This document shows positions 17,348 through 25,670 of a DNA stretch of 64,000 bases, piece by piece (the stretch's first letter is position 1; each line of letters opens with the position of its first letter). The DNA lies in NCBI RefSeq assembly GCF_004362715.1, contig NZ_SNYC01000003.1:185591-249590 (forward strand), read 5' to 3'. Both the position numbers and the translations under genes were made by a program. Source of the stretch: Pedobacter metabolipauper (GTDB taxonomy: Bacteria; Bacteroidota; Bacteroidia; Sphingobacteriales; Sphingobacteriaceae). The notes beneath the pieces were generated by a model. The model ran no database searches. It worked only from the letters and a program-made list of their open reading frames with translations, and was not told where the DNA came from.

Positions 17348-18025
17348 ATGAAAATTTCCAACAATGACCCTTTTGATCTCCATCTTTGTATGCGGGGATT
17401 GGGTAATTTAATCACTCACATGCATTCTGAATTGTATGAATATTTATACTATTTCACCTTTAAAAAAAGCATGAAAGCTTATGCTGGTGAATTTAATGAT
17501 GCATGGGATCAAGGAATAAATGATCTTGACTTTTTTAAGGAAATTGAAGATCCTTTTGTTCAGAATTGCTTTCTGGCAGAAATCATGCTGATCGACTGCA
17601 AAAATGAAATGGTCAGAAGATTTGGGATTGATGAAATAGAAGATCTTAATGATGAACATATTCTATTGCAATCTGAGCGTTTCAAACCTTATTTTTTAGT
17701 GTATAAAAATTCCAAGAGTTATAAAAAACTGCGGTTATTTTATATCAGGGCCTTAACCGATCATATTAAAAGCCTGCATCTGTATGCCAGTGCAATAACT
17801 GCTCAAAGCTATAAAGTGCCAAAGGTGCTCAGACAACAGTTAGACCTTCCGGGTGAGGAATCGATGAAGTTTCTGAATCATGAAGATAATAATGTGATCC
17901 TGCTAATGGAATTGATGACCGGATTAAAAAAGATCCTTGAAGATTTTAAAGTCTTAAATATGCCAAAGCCTCCCCGGGGTAAAGGGAATTCAAAAACTAC
18001 TCCAACGGGTAGCCCTAAAACATAA
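17348..18025 (+). CDS. Hypothetical helical protein
   Basis: A 225-residue protein I do not recognise. It appears mostly alpha-helical, soluble, with many aromatic residues (ELYEYLYYFTFKKSMKAY and LRLFYIRALTDHIKSLHLYA) and a low-complexity tail rich in Pro, Gly, Lys and Thr (PKPPRGKGNSKTTPTGSPKT). There is no signal peptide. The gene converges on the lycopene cyclase gene with only 16 bases between. The helical, acidic/aromatic pattern could suit a bundle protein, but I assign no function. Confidence 0.75.
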   Translation: MKISNNDPFDLHLCMRGLGNLITHMHSELYEYLYYFTFKKSMKAYAGEFNDAWDQGINDLDFFKEIEDPFVQNCFLAEIMLIDCKNEMVRRFGIDEIEDLNDEHILLQSERFKPYFLVYKNSKSYKKLRLFYIRALTDHIKSLHLYASAITAQSYKVPKVLRQQLDLPGEESMKFLNHEDNNVILLMELMTGLKKILEDFKVLNMPKPPRGKGNSKTTPTGSPKT

Positions 18026-18041
18026 GACAGAAATAACCCTT

Positions 18042-19238
18042 TTAACCCATTATCTTCCTTTTTAATACTTTAATAAAAGAGGTTAAAAAAGGCATGGTCT
18101 TTAAACTGCTCATGATCTTTAAGTCGCCCGTCAAAGTGCTTTCAGCATCCAGAAAAGAGAAAACCATTTTGGCATTGGTTCTTTTAAAAAGATCAGTGAA
18201 TAGCTGGTGGCCTTTGTATTTACCGGAATCCAGTACATCAAGAAGAGTCGCATCGTACAGCTTTTCCTTTTTTCCTATATGCTCGTGTTTGAAAAAAGGC
18301 TGACCGGTTGTATTCCATGCTTCCAATATCCGGGTGATTGTTTTTTGTACGTTTGAAAATGTATATCCTGTAGAACCCCTGGTATCACCTCCAATGGTTC
18401 CGATGTACATTACATTTCCAGTGCTCCGGTCAAAAATATGATCCGTCATAGGAATTACGCCAAACTCAGTCTCCAGTATCTCATAGTTTTTGACACCCAA
18501 TACTTCCTGCAGGTATTTAGCTATTTTAACATCATATTCTTCGGCATCAAGGAGCTGTTTTGAAAACAAGGTATACTCAATAAAAACCTCATTTTGAGCC
18601 ATAGGCAGGGTATAGAAAAAAGTAGTACCATGTTCCTGACTGGTTCTGAAGTCCATCAGATAAGCTTCACTGACCTCAAAATCCCTGTCTGCAGTTTTAA
18701 TCCTGATCCCCTTAAAGTGCTGCATGAAATAGTGTCCGCCTTTTTTTGATTCAGGTTTCTGAAAGATAGAACTAAAAGCATATCTGCACCAATAAGAACC
18801 TGTTGAAGTTTTCACTTTGCAGCCATACGTTTCAGAAACTACGGATTCTACAGCTTCAATTCGCCATTCTATTCTGCCCAGATCAGCAAGTTCTTTCCGG
18901 ATATACTGATAAAAATCTTTACTACGGATGGTATTATAAGTATATGGCAGATGATTCAATTCCAGCCGCTCACCGCTATTGGCGTAAAAAACAAGCTGCT
19001 GCCACTTATGATCAATTAGGTTTTCAAATACAGAAGGTTCTTTTTCCCAGAATGACCAGGTTCTGTCGTTGCTTTCCTTAGTCTCCTGATCAATGATCAG
19101 CACACGTTCGTTCTTCCAGGTGCCTGATTTAAAAGCCCTGAATACCAGGCTTAATCCAGCAAGCCCGCCTCCGCAAACAATGATGTCGTAGTCCTGAACG
19201 TGTTCGTTTTTAATTTGATCTGCCACAGGCATAAACAT
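18042..19238 (-). CDS. crtY: Lycopene cyclase family protein (CrtY type)
   Basis: A 398-residue flavin-dependent cyclase of the soluble CrtY/CrtL family. An N-terminal Rossmann motif IIVCGGGLAGLSLVFRA binds FAD; NDRTWSFWE follows, then VFIEYTLFS, the counterpart of the FLEET-type catalytic motif, and FGVIPMTDH, and GTIGGDTRGSTGYTF near the C-terminus. It would add beta-ionone rings to lycopene to give carotenoids. No other carotenoid gene (crtB, crtI, crtZ) is in the window, so it is a detached step or a relative with another role. It is divergent from fabF, and the TetR-type palindrome lies 82 bases from its start, so it could share control. Confidence 0.88.
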   Translation of the reverse strand: MFMPVADQIKNEHVQDYDIIVCGGGLAGLSLVFRAFKSGTWKNERVLIIDQETKESNDRTWSFWEKEPSVFENLIDHKWQQLVFYANSGERLELNHLPYTYNTIRSKDFYQYIRKELADLGRIEWRIEAVESVVSETYGCKVKTSTGSYWCRYAFSSIFQKPESKKGGHYFMQHFKGIRIKTADRDFEVSEAYLMDFRTSQEHGTTFFYTLPMAQNEVFIEYTLFSKQLLDAEEYDVKIAKYLQEVLGVKNYEILETEFGVIPMTDHIFDRSTGNVMYIGTIGGDTRGSTGYTFSNVQKTITRILEAWNTTGQPFFKHEHIGKKEKLYDATLLDVLDSGKYKGHQLFTDLFKRTNAKMVFSFLDAESTLTGDLKIMSSLKTMPFLTSFIKVLKRKIMG

Positions 19239-19319
19239 AATTAAAAAGCTTGGAAATGCTAGGAACAGATATTCTTTAATCTAAAAATAGTCGCATGAGG
19301 CGTATAACTTAATATAAAA

Positions 19320-19355
19320 TTAATTATACCAATTGGTATAATTAAACTAAGTTTG
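19320..19355 (+). promoter_or_regulatory. Perfect 26-bp palindrome and fabF-tetR promoter
   Basis: TTAATTATACCAA at 19320-19332 is followed immediately by its exact reverse complement to 19345. A TAAGTTTG -7 box occupies 19348-19355, so the palindrome covers the upstream part of the promoter. ACCAATTGGT-centred palindromes suit TetR-family repressors, and a tetR gene is the second gene of this operon. Autoregulation is inferred. Confidence 0.75.
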
Positions 19356-19374
19356 TATAAACAATTGAATAGAT

Positions 19375-20622
19375 ATGAATTTAAAAAGGGTAGTTGTTAC
19401 AGGACTTGGAGCATTAACTCCGCTTGGTAACGATGTAAAAACTTTCTGGAAGAATATTGTAGCCGGCAAAAGCGGCGCTGCAGACATTACACGTTTTGAT
19501 GCTACTTTGTTCAGGGCACGTTTTGCCTGTGAACTGAAAGACTTCAATGCAGCAGATTACCTGGACAGGAATGATCTGAAAAGAACAGATGCCTTTACTC
19601 AATATGCATTGGTGGCATCAGACGAAGCCATTAAAGATTCCGGTTTCGAACTTTCTAAAATGGATCCTTTTGATATAGGCGTGATCTGGGGTTCAGGACA
19701 AGGGGGTATGGAAACTTTTGAGCAGCAGATCAGTGAATTTGCACTTGGAAACGGACAGCCGCGATTTAGCCCGTTCTTTATTCCAAAACTGATCTCCAAT
19801 ATGTCATCAGGTTTGATTTCCATCCGTAATGGCTATATGGGCATCAACTATACCACCGTTTCTGCATGTGCCACATCCAATACGGCAATCATGGATGCCT
19901 TTAATTACATTAGATTAGGTAAAGCTAAGATCATCATCACTGGTGGTTCAGAAGCGCCCATTACTACAGCGTCACTGGGTGGTTTTAATTCAATGAAAGC
20001 GATGTCCATCCGCAATGATGATCCGCAGGCAGCCTCCAGACCATTTGACGTGGACCGTGATGGGTTTGTAATTGGTGAAGGCGCTGGTGCGCTCGTATTG
20101 GAAGATTATGACCATGCTGTAAAAAGAGGTGCGCACATTTATGGTGAAATTACAGGTGCCGCGATGACAGCCGATGCATATCACATGACAGCTACCCATC
20201 CTCAGGGACTGGGTGCAGCCAAGGCGATGGAACTGGCACTTACAGAAGCAGGGATCTCTATTGCGGATGTGGATTATCTGAATGCACATGCTACTTCAAC
20301 TCCGGTTGGAGATCTGTCAGAGATCAATGCGATCCTGTCGCTCACGGGAGGTGAGAAGTCGAAACTGATGATCAGTTCTACCAAATCAATGACCGGACAT
20401 TTGCTGGGTGCTGCAGGAGCTATTGAGGCCATTGTTGCATTAATGTCCATCGCAGATAATGTAATACCACCAACCATCAATACGACAAACATTGATCCTG
20501 CCATTCCTGCACATTTAAATATTGTTACGGGACAAGCTGAAGCCAGAGCGGTGAATGTGGCTATGAGCAATACCTTCGGTTTTGGCGGACATAACGGTAT
20601 TGTCGTGTTTCAATCGGTTTAA
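19375..20622 (+). CDS. fabF: Beta-ketoacyl-ACP synthase II (FabF type)
   Basis: A 415-residue condensing enzyme with all catalytic residues: Cys165 in VSACATSNTAI, His305 in NAHATSTPVGD and His342 in SMTGHLLGAAGA, plus the Gly-rich FGFGGHNG near the end. It condenses malonyl-ACP with acyl-ACP in fatty-acid elongation. The length matches E. coli FabF (413). Unlike the housekeeping copy it has no acpP neighbour, so it is likely an accessory synthase controlled by the TetR gene that follows after nine bases. The start at 19375 lies about 20 bases after the -7 box, giving a very short leader. Confidence 0.93.
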   Translation: MNLKRVVVTGLGALTPLGNDVKTFWKNIVAGKSGAADITRFDATLFRARFACELKDFNAADYLDRNDLKRTDAFTQYALVASDEAIKDSGFELSKMDPFDIGVIWGSGQGGMETFEQQISEFALGNGQPRFSPFFIPKLISNMSSGLISIRNGYMGINYTTVSACATSNTAIMDAFNYIRLGKAKIIITGGSEAPITTASLGGFNSMKAMSIRNDDPQAASRPFDVDRDGFVIGEGAGALVLEDYDHAVKRGAHIYGEITGAAMTADAYHMTATHPQGLGAAKAMELALTEAGISIADVDYLNAHATSTPVGDLSEINAILSLTGGEKSKLMISSTKSMTGHLLGAAGAIEAIVALMSIADNVIPPTINTTNIDPAIPAHLNIVTGQAEARAVNVAMSNTFGFGGHNGIVVFQSV

Positions 20623-20631
20623 GTTTTAACC

Positions 20632-21243
20632 ATGAGCAATCCAGCATCATCCTCTAAAGCAGAACGAACAAGGACGTTTATTATTGAAAAAACAGCAGAT
20701 GTGTTCAATAAAAAAGGATATGCAGGTACTTCCCTTTCTGATTTAACCGGAGTAACCGGGTTAACAAAGGGAAGTATCTATGGAAACTTTGAAAGTAAGG
20801 AAGAAGTTGCCTTAGCCGTTTTTGATTACAATTATGAACGGATCGTACGCATAACCCAGGAAGAAATCTTAAAGGCTGATACCTTTCATGCCCGGCTGAT
20901 GGTTTATGCCCGCGTATACAAAAATATGATACTTGATCCGCTTCATCCTGGTGGCTGCCCAATCCTGAATACAGCAATTGAAGCTGATGATACCAATCCT
21001 CAACTCAGGGAAAAGGCGGCTAAAGCAATTGACAGCTGGCAGCAGCGTATTTCCTGGATCATCAATGATGGAATAGCTGCTGGTGAATTTAAGGCAGATG
21101 TTCCCGTTTCACGGGTTGCCCTTTCTATAATTGCACTAATTGAAGGAGCAGTGATGATTGCGAAGGTAACCGGTGACCCGGCGCGGATGGATGAAATTAT
21201 GCGCACTGTAGCCACGCTTATTGAAGAAATGAAAAGTAAATAA
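20632..21243 (+). CDS. TetR/AcrR-family transcriptional regulator
   Basis: A 203-residue repressor. The N-terminal helix-turn-helix reads VFNKKGYAGTSLSDLTGVTG, then LTKGSIYGNFESKEEVALAV. The C-terminal ligand domain contains PGGCPILNTAIEADD, typical of the LmrA/YxaF/AcuR-like branch, in which a Cys may sense reactive ligands. It starts nine bases after fabF, so both are one operon, and the perfect palindrome in the fabF promoter is the most likely operator. The inducer is unknown; a fatty acyl or xenobiotic ligand is plausible. Confidence 0.92.
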   Translation: MSNPASSSKAERTRTFIIEKTADVFNKKGYAGTSLSDLTGVTGLTKGSIYGNFESKEEVALAVFDYNYERIVRITQEEILKADTFHARLMVYARVYKNMILDPLHPGGCPILNTAIEADDTNPQLREKAAKAIDSWQQRISWIINDGIAAGEFKADVPVSRVALSIIALIEGAVMIAKVTGDPARMDEIMRTVATLIEEMKSK

Positions 21244-21821
21244 AGAGGAATTTAAATAGTAACTTTTAATTATAAAATCGTATATTAGATTCATCTTCTG
21301 GCGATTTATCACGCTGACCTTCAAACCCATTTTTTGTCTCCATATTGGATAGTAAGTGTTCGACTGCTGTTCGACTCCGCTTCGGGTACGCTTGCTATCT
21401 TGTTGCTGTCTTCCTGCTGTCTCCTTCGTGTTTCGTTCGGGTCTTGTTCTGCTATTGCCCTATTAAACCCATATTTAACCACTACGGATGCAGTAATATA
21501 GTGCTGCCTGGTGTAGGCCCAGCGTATCCCGTCTCCAATACCATAGTTCATACAGCCATCCTGAAAGCTGTAGAAAATGTGTTTGGATAGAATAATTGAA
21601 AGATTTCCGGAATATATTAATAACTAATGATGCTTCCCTGCCGTAAAGTTTCTTCTGTGTGTATTTTAAGCCTTTCCAGGTGATTTAAATAGCTTGATGC
21701 ATACTTGTCCTCATTCCCAGTCTTTTGAAGCTGTGCAGCCGTTGTTTTTTAATTTTGAATTACATGTTGGAATCTGTTTCAGAAATTTTTTAATTATAAC
21801 TGAAATGGGAGTGAATCTTTA
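21244..21821. other. Intergenic region with an A-poor low-complexity tract
   Basis: No convincing gene. Around 21355-21465 the plus strand is nearly free of A and is built of short variations on ttcg, gctgt and cttgct. Short ORFs exist on both strands here (21321-21551 minus, 21345-21590 plus), but neither has a recognisable product, and the tract composition explains the open frames. It may be a degraded gene or a dispersed intergenic repeat. Confidence 0.4.
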
Positions 21822-21829
21822 TATATTTG
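21822..21829 (+). promoter_or_regulatory. -7 box for the GATase-like/DsbD-N gene
   Basis: TATATTTG is a perfect TAnnTTTG match 36 bases before the ATG at 21865. Because it lies inside the longer possible frame starting at 21694, it supports the shorter start. Confidence 0.5.
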
Positions 21830-21864
21830 CTCAGTCAGATCAGTTAACGATCTTCCTGGAACAC

Positions 21865-23772
21865 ATGAAAACAAACAAACTTTTTGTAGCCACACTATTT
21901 ATTTTTTTAGCAGCTGCCCTGAATGCTGCAGCGGTTAAGATCGGTAGTCCGAAGAGTACCCTTAAAGTCCTTTATGTAGGATATAGTCCGGATAAACCCA
22001 TGCCTGCAAACGTGGTTTATTACAGTACCTCAGTTCCGGTAGTTGAACAGGTTTACAAAGCCAGGATGGCTGATTTTAAAACTTTTCTGGAAAGCCGGTT
22101 TAGCCAGGTAGAAATAGTCGACGTAAGAAACTATACTCCAGCCATGTCTGACCGGGCTGATGTAACGATCATGGATGCTGGTCCGGTAAACCTGCCTGCT
22201 GACTTTGACCGCCCAATGATCCTGATGCATGCGATGGCCCCAAATGTTGGATTGCCAATTGGTTTGAAGTTCGACTGGTATTGCCAGTGCCTGGATGACG
22301 ATGCACTAAATATCAATACCAAGCATGAAATATTTAACAGCCCCAATAAAGTTAAACTGACCATGGTTAACAGACCAACTCCAGGTTCTTTCTTTAACGG
22401 CTTTCAGGGTGCAAATACCCCTAAAGAAATGCCGATGTGGAAAGTTGTAAAAGAAGAGGCTTCTGCGAACGGTAAATATGTGATTGGTATGGTTGCGCAT
22501 GGTGAGGGTTTTAATGACTCCCCGGATGCAGAAGCAATCTCTGGTGGTGTTTGTCTGAAAAATGCGGAAGCTGTTTCTTTAGGCAGACAGGGTAATTATT
22601 TTATGTGGGGCTTCTCTGCTTCCCCGGATTATATGACGGACGAAGCCAAAGATGTATTTGTGAACACGGTAGCCTATATCAAAAAATATGATCACATGCC
22701 TGCCATTGTGAAGAAAGTACAAATTACAACGCGTGAGGGTATCGATGAAATGATCTATCGCACAGACCGTAAATTATATGATAATGCAATCGTTTCAAGA
22801 AAAGAAGGGAATGCCCGGATGCTTAAAATGCAAAAGGACCTTCTGGATAGAAAAGCAGCAGGTGAGGATATAGGCCGTGGAAATGAAATGTTTCTTAAAA
22901 TGCCCATTACCAATGATGTAGAAAGTTTTGAAGATTATCTGAAGACTCAAAATTGTATTGAGATGTTCAATAAGTTTGGAACAAATACGGCTGGATACAT
23001 TAAATATTATAAAGATAATTATGAATACTATTATCCTTCAGGTACCTATTCATTGCAGCTGGATGAAGATGCTCAAAAGCTGGGGATCTCTAACCGTAAG
23101 GTGGAACTTTTAGAAAAATGTGTCCGGATGCTGGAGAAAAATGAAAATGCTGCGTCTGCTCAAAAGCTCCTGGAGCGGTATACAGTAGAAAAGTTCAGTA
23201 CAGCAGCAGAATGGAGAACCTGGCTTACTAAAAATAAAGGTAACCTGTTCTTTACCGAAGCCGGTGGGTTTAAATTCATGGTAAATACTTATGGCAAACG
23301 TATTCCTGTATCAGTAGAAACAACCCAGGTTAAGGAAGTTGAAACTAAGGCAGATAAACCGACTTTGGATGATCCCGTAGCTGTTTCAGCAAAGTTTGTT
23401 TACTCAGCAGATAAGAAAAGTGGGGAGCTGATCGTCAATGCAGCCCTTTTAAAAGGATGGCATATTTATGCGTTGGTTCCTTCTGACAGCCCATTTATAC
23501 CAACAGAAACCAAGATTGAACTACCAGAGGGTGCTGTTTTGAAATCTGACTGGCAAACATCAGCTGCTTTGCCTTTTCCTGGTAATGATGGTGTTTATGT
23601 ATTCGAAGATCAGGTATCCTTTAAGATCAGTATTGACATGACCAATGTTAAATCAAACGGCCTTATAAAATGTGGTTTGTTTTACCAGACCTGTGATGAG
23701 AACAAATGCTTTCCGCCTGTAACAAAAATGGTTGAAGTACGCGTACCTCAATCGGCCAATAAAGCCATTTAA
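21865..23772 (+). CDS. Exported GATase-like protein fused to a DsbD N-terminal domain
   Basis: A 635-residue exported protein (signal peptide with hydrophobic core LFVATLFIFLAAALNAAA). Residues ~30-290 resemble a ThuA-like/class I glutamine amidotransferase-like fold (LKVLYVGYS, then IMDAGPVNLP, and DEAKDVFVNTVAYIKKYD at its end). A helical middle of ~200 residues follows. The last ~130 residues are a DsbD N-terminal (DsbC-like) immunoglobulin-type domain with the redox motif YQTCDENKCFPP, Cys610 and Cys615. There is no membrane DsbD core or thioredoxin domain. It would act in the periplasm, perhaps receiving electrons or binding a thiol partner. The ATG at 21865 is chosen over a longer frame from signal peptide and promoter position. 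Confidence 0.75.
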   Translation: MKTNKLFVATLFIFLAAALNAAAVKIGSPKSTLKVLYVGYSPDKPMPANVVYYSTSVPVVEQVYKARMADFKTFLESRFSQVEIVDVRNYTPAMSDRADVTIMDAGPVNLPADFDRPMILMHAMAPNVGLPIGLKFDWYCQCLDDDALNINTKHEIFNSPNKVKLTMVNRPTPGSFFNGFQGANTPKEMPMWKVVKEEASANGKYVIGMVAHGEGFNDSPDAEAISGGVCLKNAEAVSLGRQGNYFMWGFSASPDYMTDEAKDVFVNTVAYIKKYDHMPAIVKKVQITTREGIDEMIYRTDRKLYDNAIVSRKEGNARMLKMQKDLLDRKAAGEDIGRGNEMFLKMPITNDVESFEDYLKTQNCIEMFNKFGTNTAGYIKYYKDNYEYYYPSGTYSLQLDEDAQKLGISNRKVELLEKCVRMLEKNENAASAQKLLERYTVEKFSTAAEWRTWLTKNKGNLFFTEAGGFKFMVNTYGKRIPVSVETTQVKEVETKADKPTLDDPVAVSAKFVYSADKKSGELIVNAALLKGWHIYALVPSDSPFIPTETKIELPEGAVLKSDWQTSAALPFPGNDGVYVFEDQVSFKISIDMTNVKSNGLIKCGLFYQTCDENKCFPPVTKMVEVRVPQSANKAI

Positions 23773-23811
23773 GTGAAATAAAAAATGCGGTAATAAAAGA
23801 GGGTGAGTGGA

Positions 23812-24069
23812 TTACTGGTCTTCTTTCTGATAGACGTGGTCTGCGAGCTTATAACCGGTATTGGCGCGCTTAATGTTCACGTCGTTCTCAACGCTCTCAA
23901 CGTTCTCCTCATTTTTGTCATCCAGAAAAACAAGTATGATCAGGGAGATGATGGGAATTAGAAAGGAAATAAAGAACCAGAACCAGAAACTTCTGCCCAG
24001 GCTTTTTGCGAATATTCCGGCAATGGTTTGAGGTAAGATAAGGCCCAATAGTAAAAGAAGTTCAACCAT
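23812..24069 (-). CDS. Small membrane protein of unknown function
   Basis: An 85-residue protein with two hydrophobic segments, LLLLLGLILPQTIAGIF and FWFWFFISFLIPIISLIILV, and a charged C-terminal tail rich in Glu, Asp and Asn. It is 43 bases downstream of the MocR-type gene on the same strand and may be its last operon member. I recognise no family; the two-helix hairpin with a cytoplasmic tail resembles small PLD-like N-terminal or YqaE-like proteins only in shape. Confidence 0.65.
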   Translation of the reverse strand: MVELLLLLGLILPQTIAGIFAKSLGRSFWFWFFISFLIPIISLIILVFLDDKNEENVESVENDVNIKRANTGYKLADHVYQKEDQ

Positions 24070-24112
24070 AACGAATCCCGTAAATCTATTACAAACTTAG
24101 TAAAAAGAACGT

Positions 24113-25606
24113 TTAAATATAGCTTTCTTTTACTGCTGAAGTGAGTATGCTTACCGCCTCTTCCAGTTCGGGAATGGTTAAGTTGCCGAAACCAAGCCGC
24201 ATGGCAGTAAAGGTATCGGTTTGATACAAGAGCTCTTGTGGTAAATATAGATTCTTCTTAAGGCAGTTTTTACTAATGCGCATCAGGTTGAGCTTGGGAT
24301 TCCACCGGGTCCATACGGAAAGTCCGCCCGGAGGAGAGCTGAAGTCGACTTCTTCCTTCAACTGATCCTGCAGCAGGGTGGTAAAATAATCTCTTCGTTC
24401 CTGGTAAATTTTAACTGCTTTTTTCAAATGCCGCTGTATTTCTTTTTCCTCCAGAAGTTCAGCAAGCGCCTGTTCCATGAGCATATCTCCCTGCCTGTCT
24501 ACCAATCGCCGAAACTTAGCCATCTCTGCGATCAGATTTTCCGGTGCGATCAGGTATCCCGAACGAAAGCCAGGTGCCAGTGATTTGCAGAACGAACCAA
24601 TATATACCACCATTCCATTGGTATCGGCACTGGCTAAGGGAAGTACAGAGTTTCCGTTATAATGGAAATCATAATCATAATCATCCTCAAGGATAATGAA
24701 CCCATAGGCAGATGCCAGGTTGAGCAATTCAACCCGTCGTTCTGCACTTAAGGTTACTGTTGTTGGGTAATGATGGTGTGGGGTTAGGTACAATAACCGG
24801 ATCTTTTTTGTCTGGCATAGCTTACGGATCGCTTCTACAGAAATCCCTTCATTATCCACGGGAACAGAGATGATCTTTCCGCCCGACTGCTGAAAACACA
24901 TATTCGCAAGGTAATAGCTTAGGTTGCCCACTACCACCAAATCGCCCGGTTCAATGAGCATACTTGAGGCCATATAGATGCTCATGTGGATTCCCCTTGT
25001 GGTTAGGATGTTATTTTTATTAATGTGCAATCCCCTGGTATTGTTCAGGTAGGCGGCCAGTGTTTCGCGAAAAAACTCATTCCCTTCTACATGACTGTAG
25101 CCAAAATGCCTGTAATTGGTCTTGCTTTTTAGAATGCCGCCATAGACTTTGGATAATCTGTTTAGTGGGAGCAGCCTGATATCAGGAAGGCCATCGTTAA
25201 ACTCCAGCCCGGGAGATGAATTTATGCGGATTGCATCCAGCAGGATACTTTGCTTAAATGCGTAACCCGTTTGAGCGGGATAGCTGGTCAGTATATTTTC
25301 CAAATGCGGCAGTTCACGCTGCGTATTTTTGATCCCGTCGTTATTGCGTATAAAAGTTCCTTTATTAGGCCTGATCTCTGTCCAGCCCTGTGCATCAAGT
25401 TCATCATATGCGGCAATGATCGTTTTGCGATGAACCTGAAGGTCTGTTGAAAGGCTTCTGGTTCCGGGCAACTGCACCCCCGGTTGCAATACACCTCTTT
25501 GTATCGCATTGATCATTTGATGGGCAATCTGAAGATATACGGGTCTGTCTATCGATTTATCGATATGGATCACGCTTGGAAATGGAATTTTAACCGGACT
25601 ACTCAT
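24113..25606 (-). CDS. MocR/PdxR-type PLP-dependent regulator (GntR-aminotransferase fusion)
   Basis: A 497-residue chimera. Residues ~15-90 are a GntR winged helix (RPVYLQIAHQMINAIQRG, then LPGTRSLSTDLQVHRKTI). Residues ~120-490 are a fold-type I aminotransferase domain with the PLP-binding Lys341 in SFCKSLAPGFRSGY and ILEDDYDYDFHYNG. Such MocR regulators sense PLP or an amino compound bound to it. It is divergent from the biotin operon, 64 bases away, with a full Bacteroidota promoter in between, so control of the bio genes is likely; BioF and BioA are themselves PLP enzymes. PdxR, GabR and TauR are other family members, but none of their target genes is near. Confidence 0.92.
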   Translation of the reverse strand: MSSPVKIPFPSVIHIDKSIDRPVYLQIAHQMINAIQRGVLQPGVQLPGTRSLSTDLQVHRKTIIAAYDELDAQGWTEIRPNKGTFIRNNDGIKNTQRELPHLENILTSYPAQTGYAFKQSILLDAIRINSSPGLEFNDGLPDIRLLPLNRLSKVYGGILKSKTNYRHFGYSHVEGNEFFRETLAAYLNNTRGLHINKNNILTTRGIHMSIYMASSMLIEPGDLVVVGNLSYYLANMCFQQSGGKIISVPVDNEGISVEAIRKLCQTKKIRLLYLTPHHHYPTTVTLSAERRVELLNLASAYGFIILEDDYDYDFHYNGNSVLPLASADTNGMVVYIGSFCKSLAPGFRSGYLIAPENLIAEMAKFRRLVDRQGDMLMEQALAELLEEKEIQRHLKKAVKIYQERRDYFTTLLQDQLKEEVDFSSPPGGLSVWTRWNPKLNLMRISKNCLKKNLYLPQELLYQTDTFTAMRLGFGNLTIPELEEAVSILTSAVKESYI

Positions 25607-25614
25607 AAACTAAA

Positions 25615-25654
25615 AACTGGTACCATTGGACTATCCGGCAATATAATACTTTTG
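25615..25654 (+). promoter_or_regulatory. Biotin operon promoter with candidate MocR site
   Basis: TTG at 25626-25628 and TACTTTTG at 25647-25654 (TAnnTTTG) are 18 bases apart, a standard Bacteroidota promoter. The -33 side overlaps ACTGGTACCATTGGACTA (25615-25634), in which TGGTAC and TGGAC form an imperfect direct repeat and GGTACC is a palindrome. MocR proteins bind repeats of this kind; identity is inference. Confidence 0.55.
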
Positions 25655-25670
25655 GCGAACATACATCAGC

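Noticed and set aside
21321..21590. ORFs on both strands (75-80 residues)
   Set aside because: No recognisable product; composition bias of the tract creates open frames on both strands.
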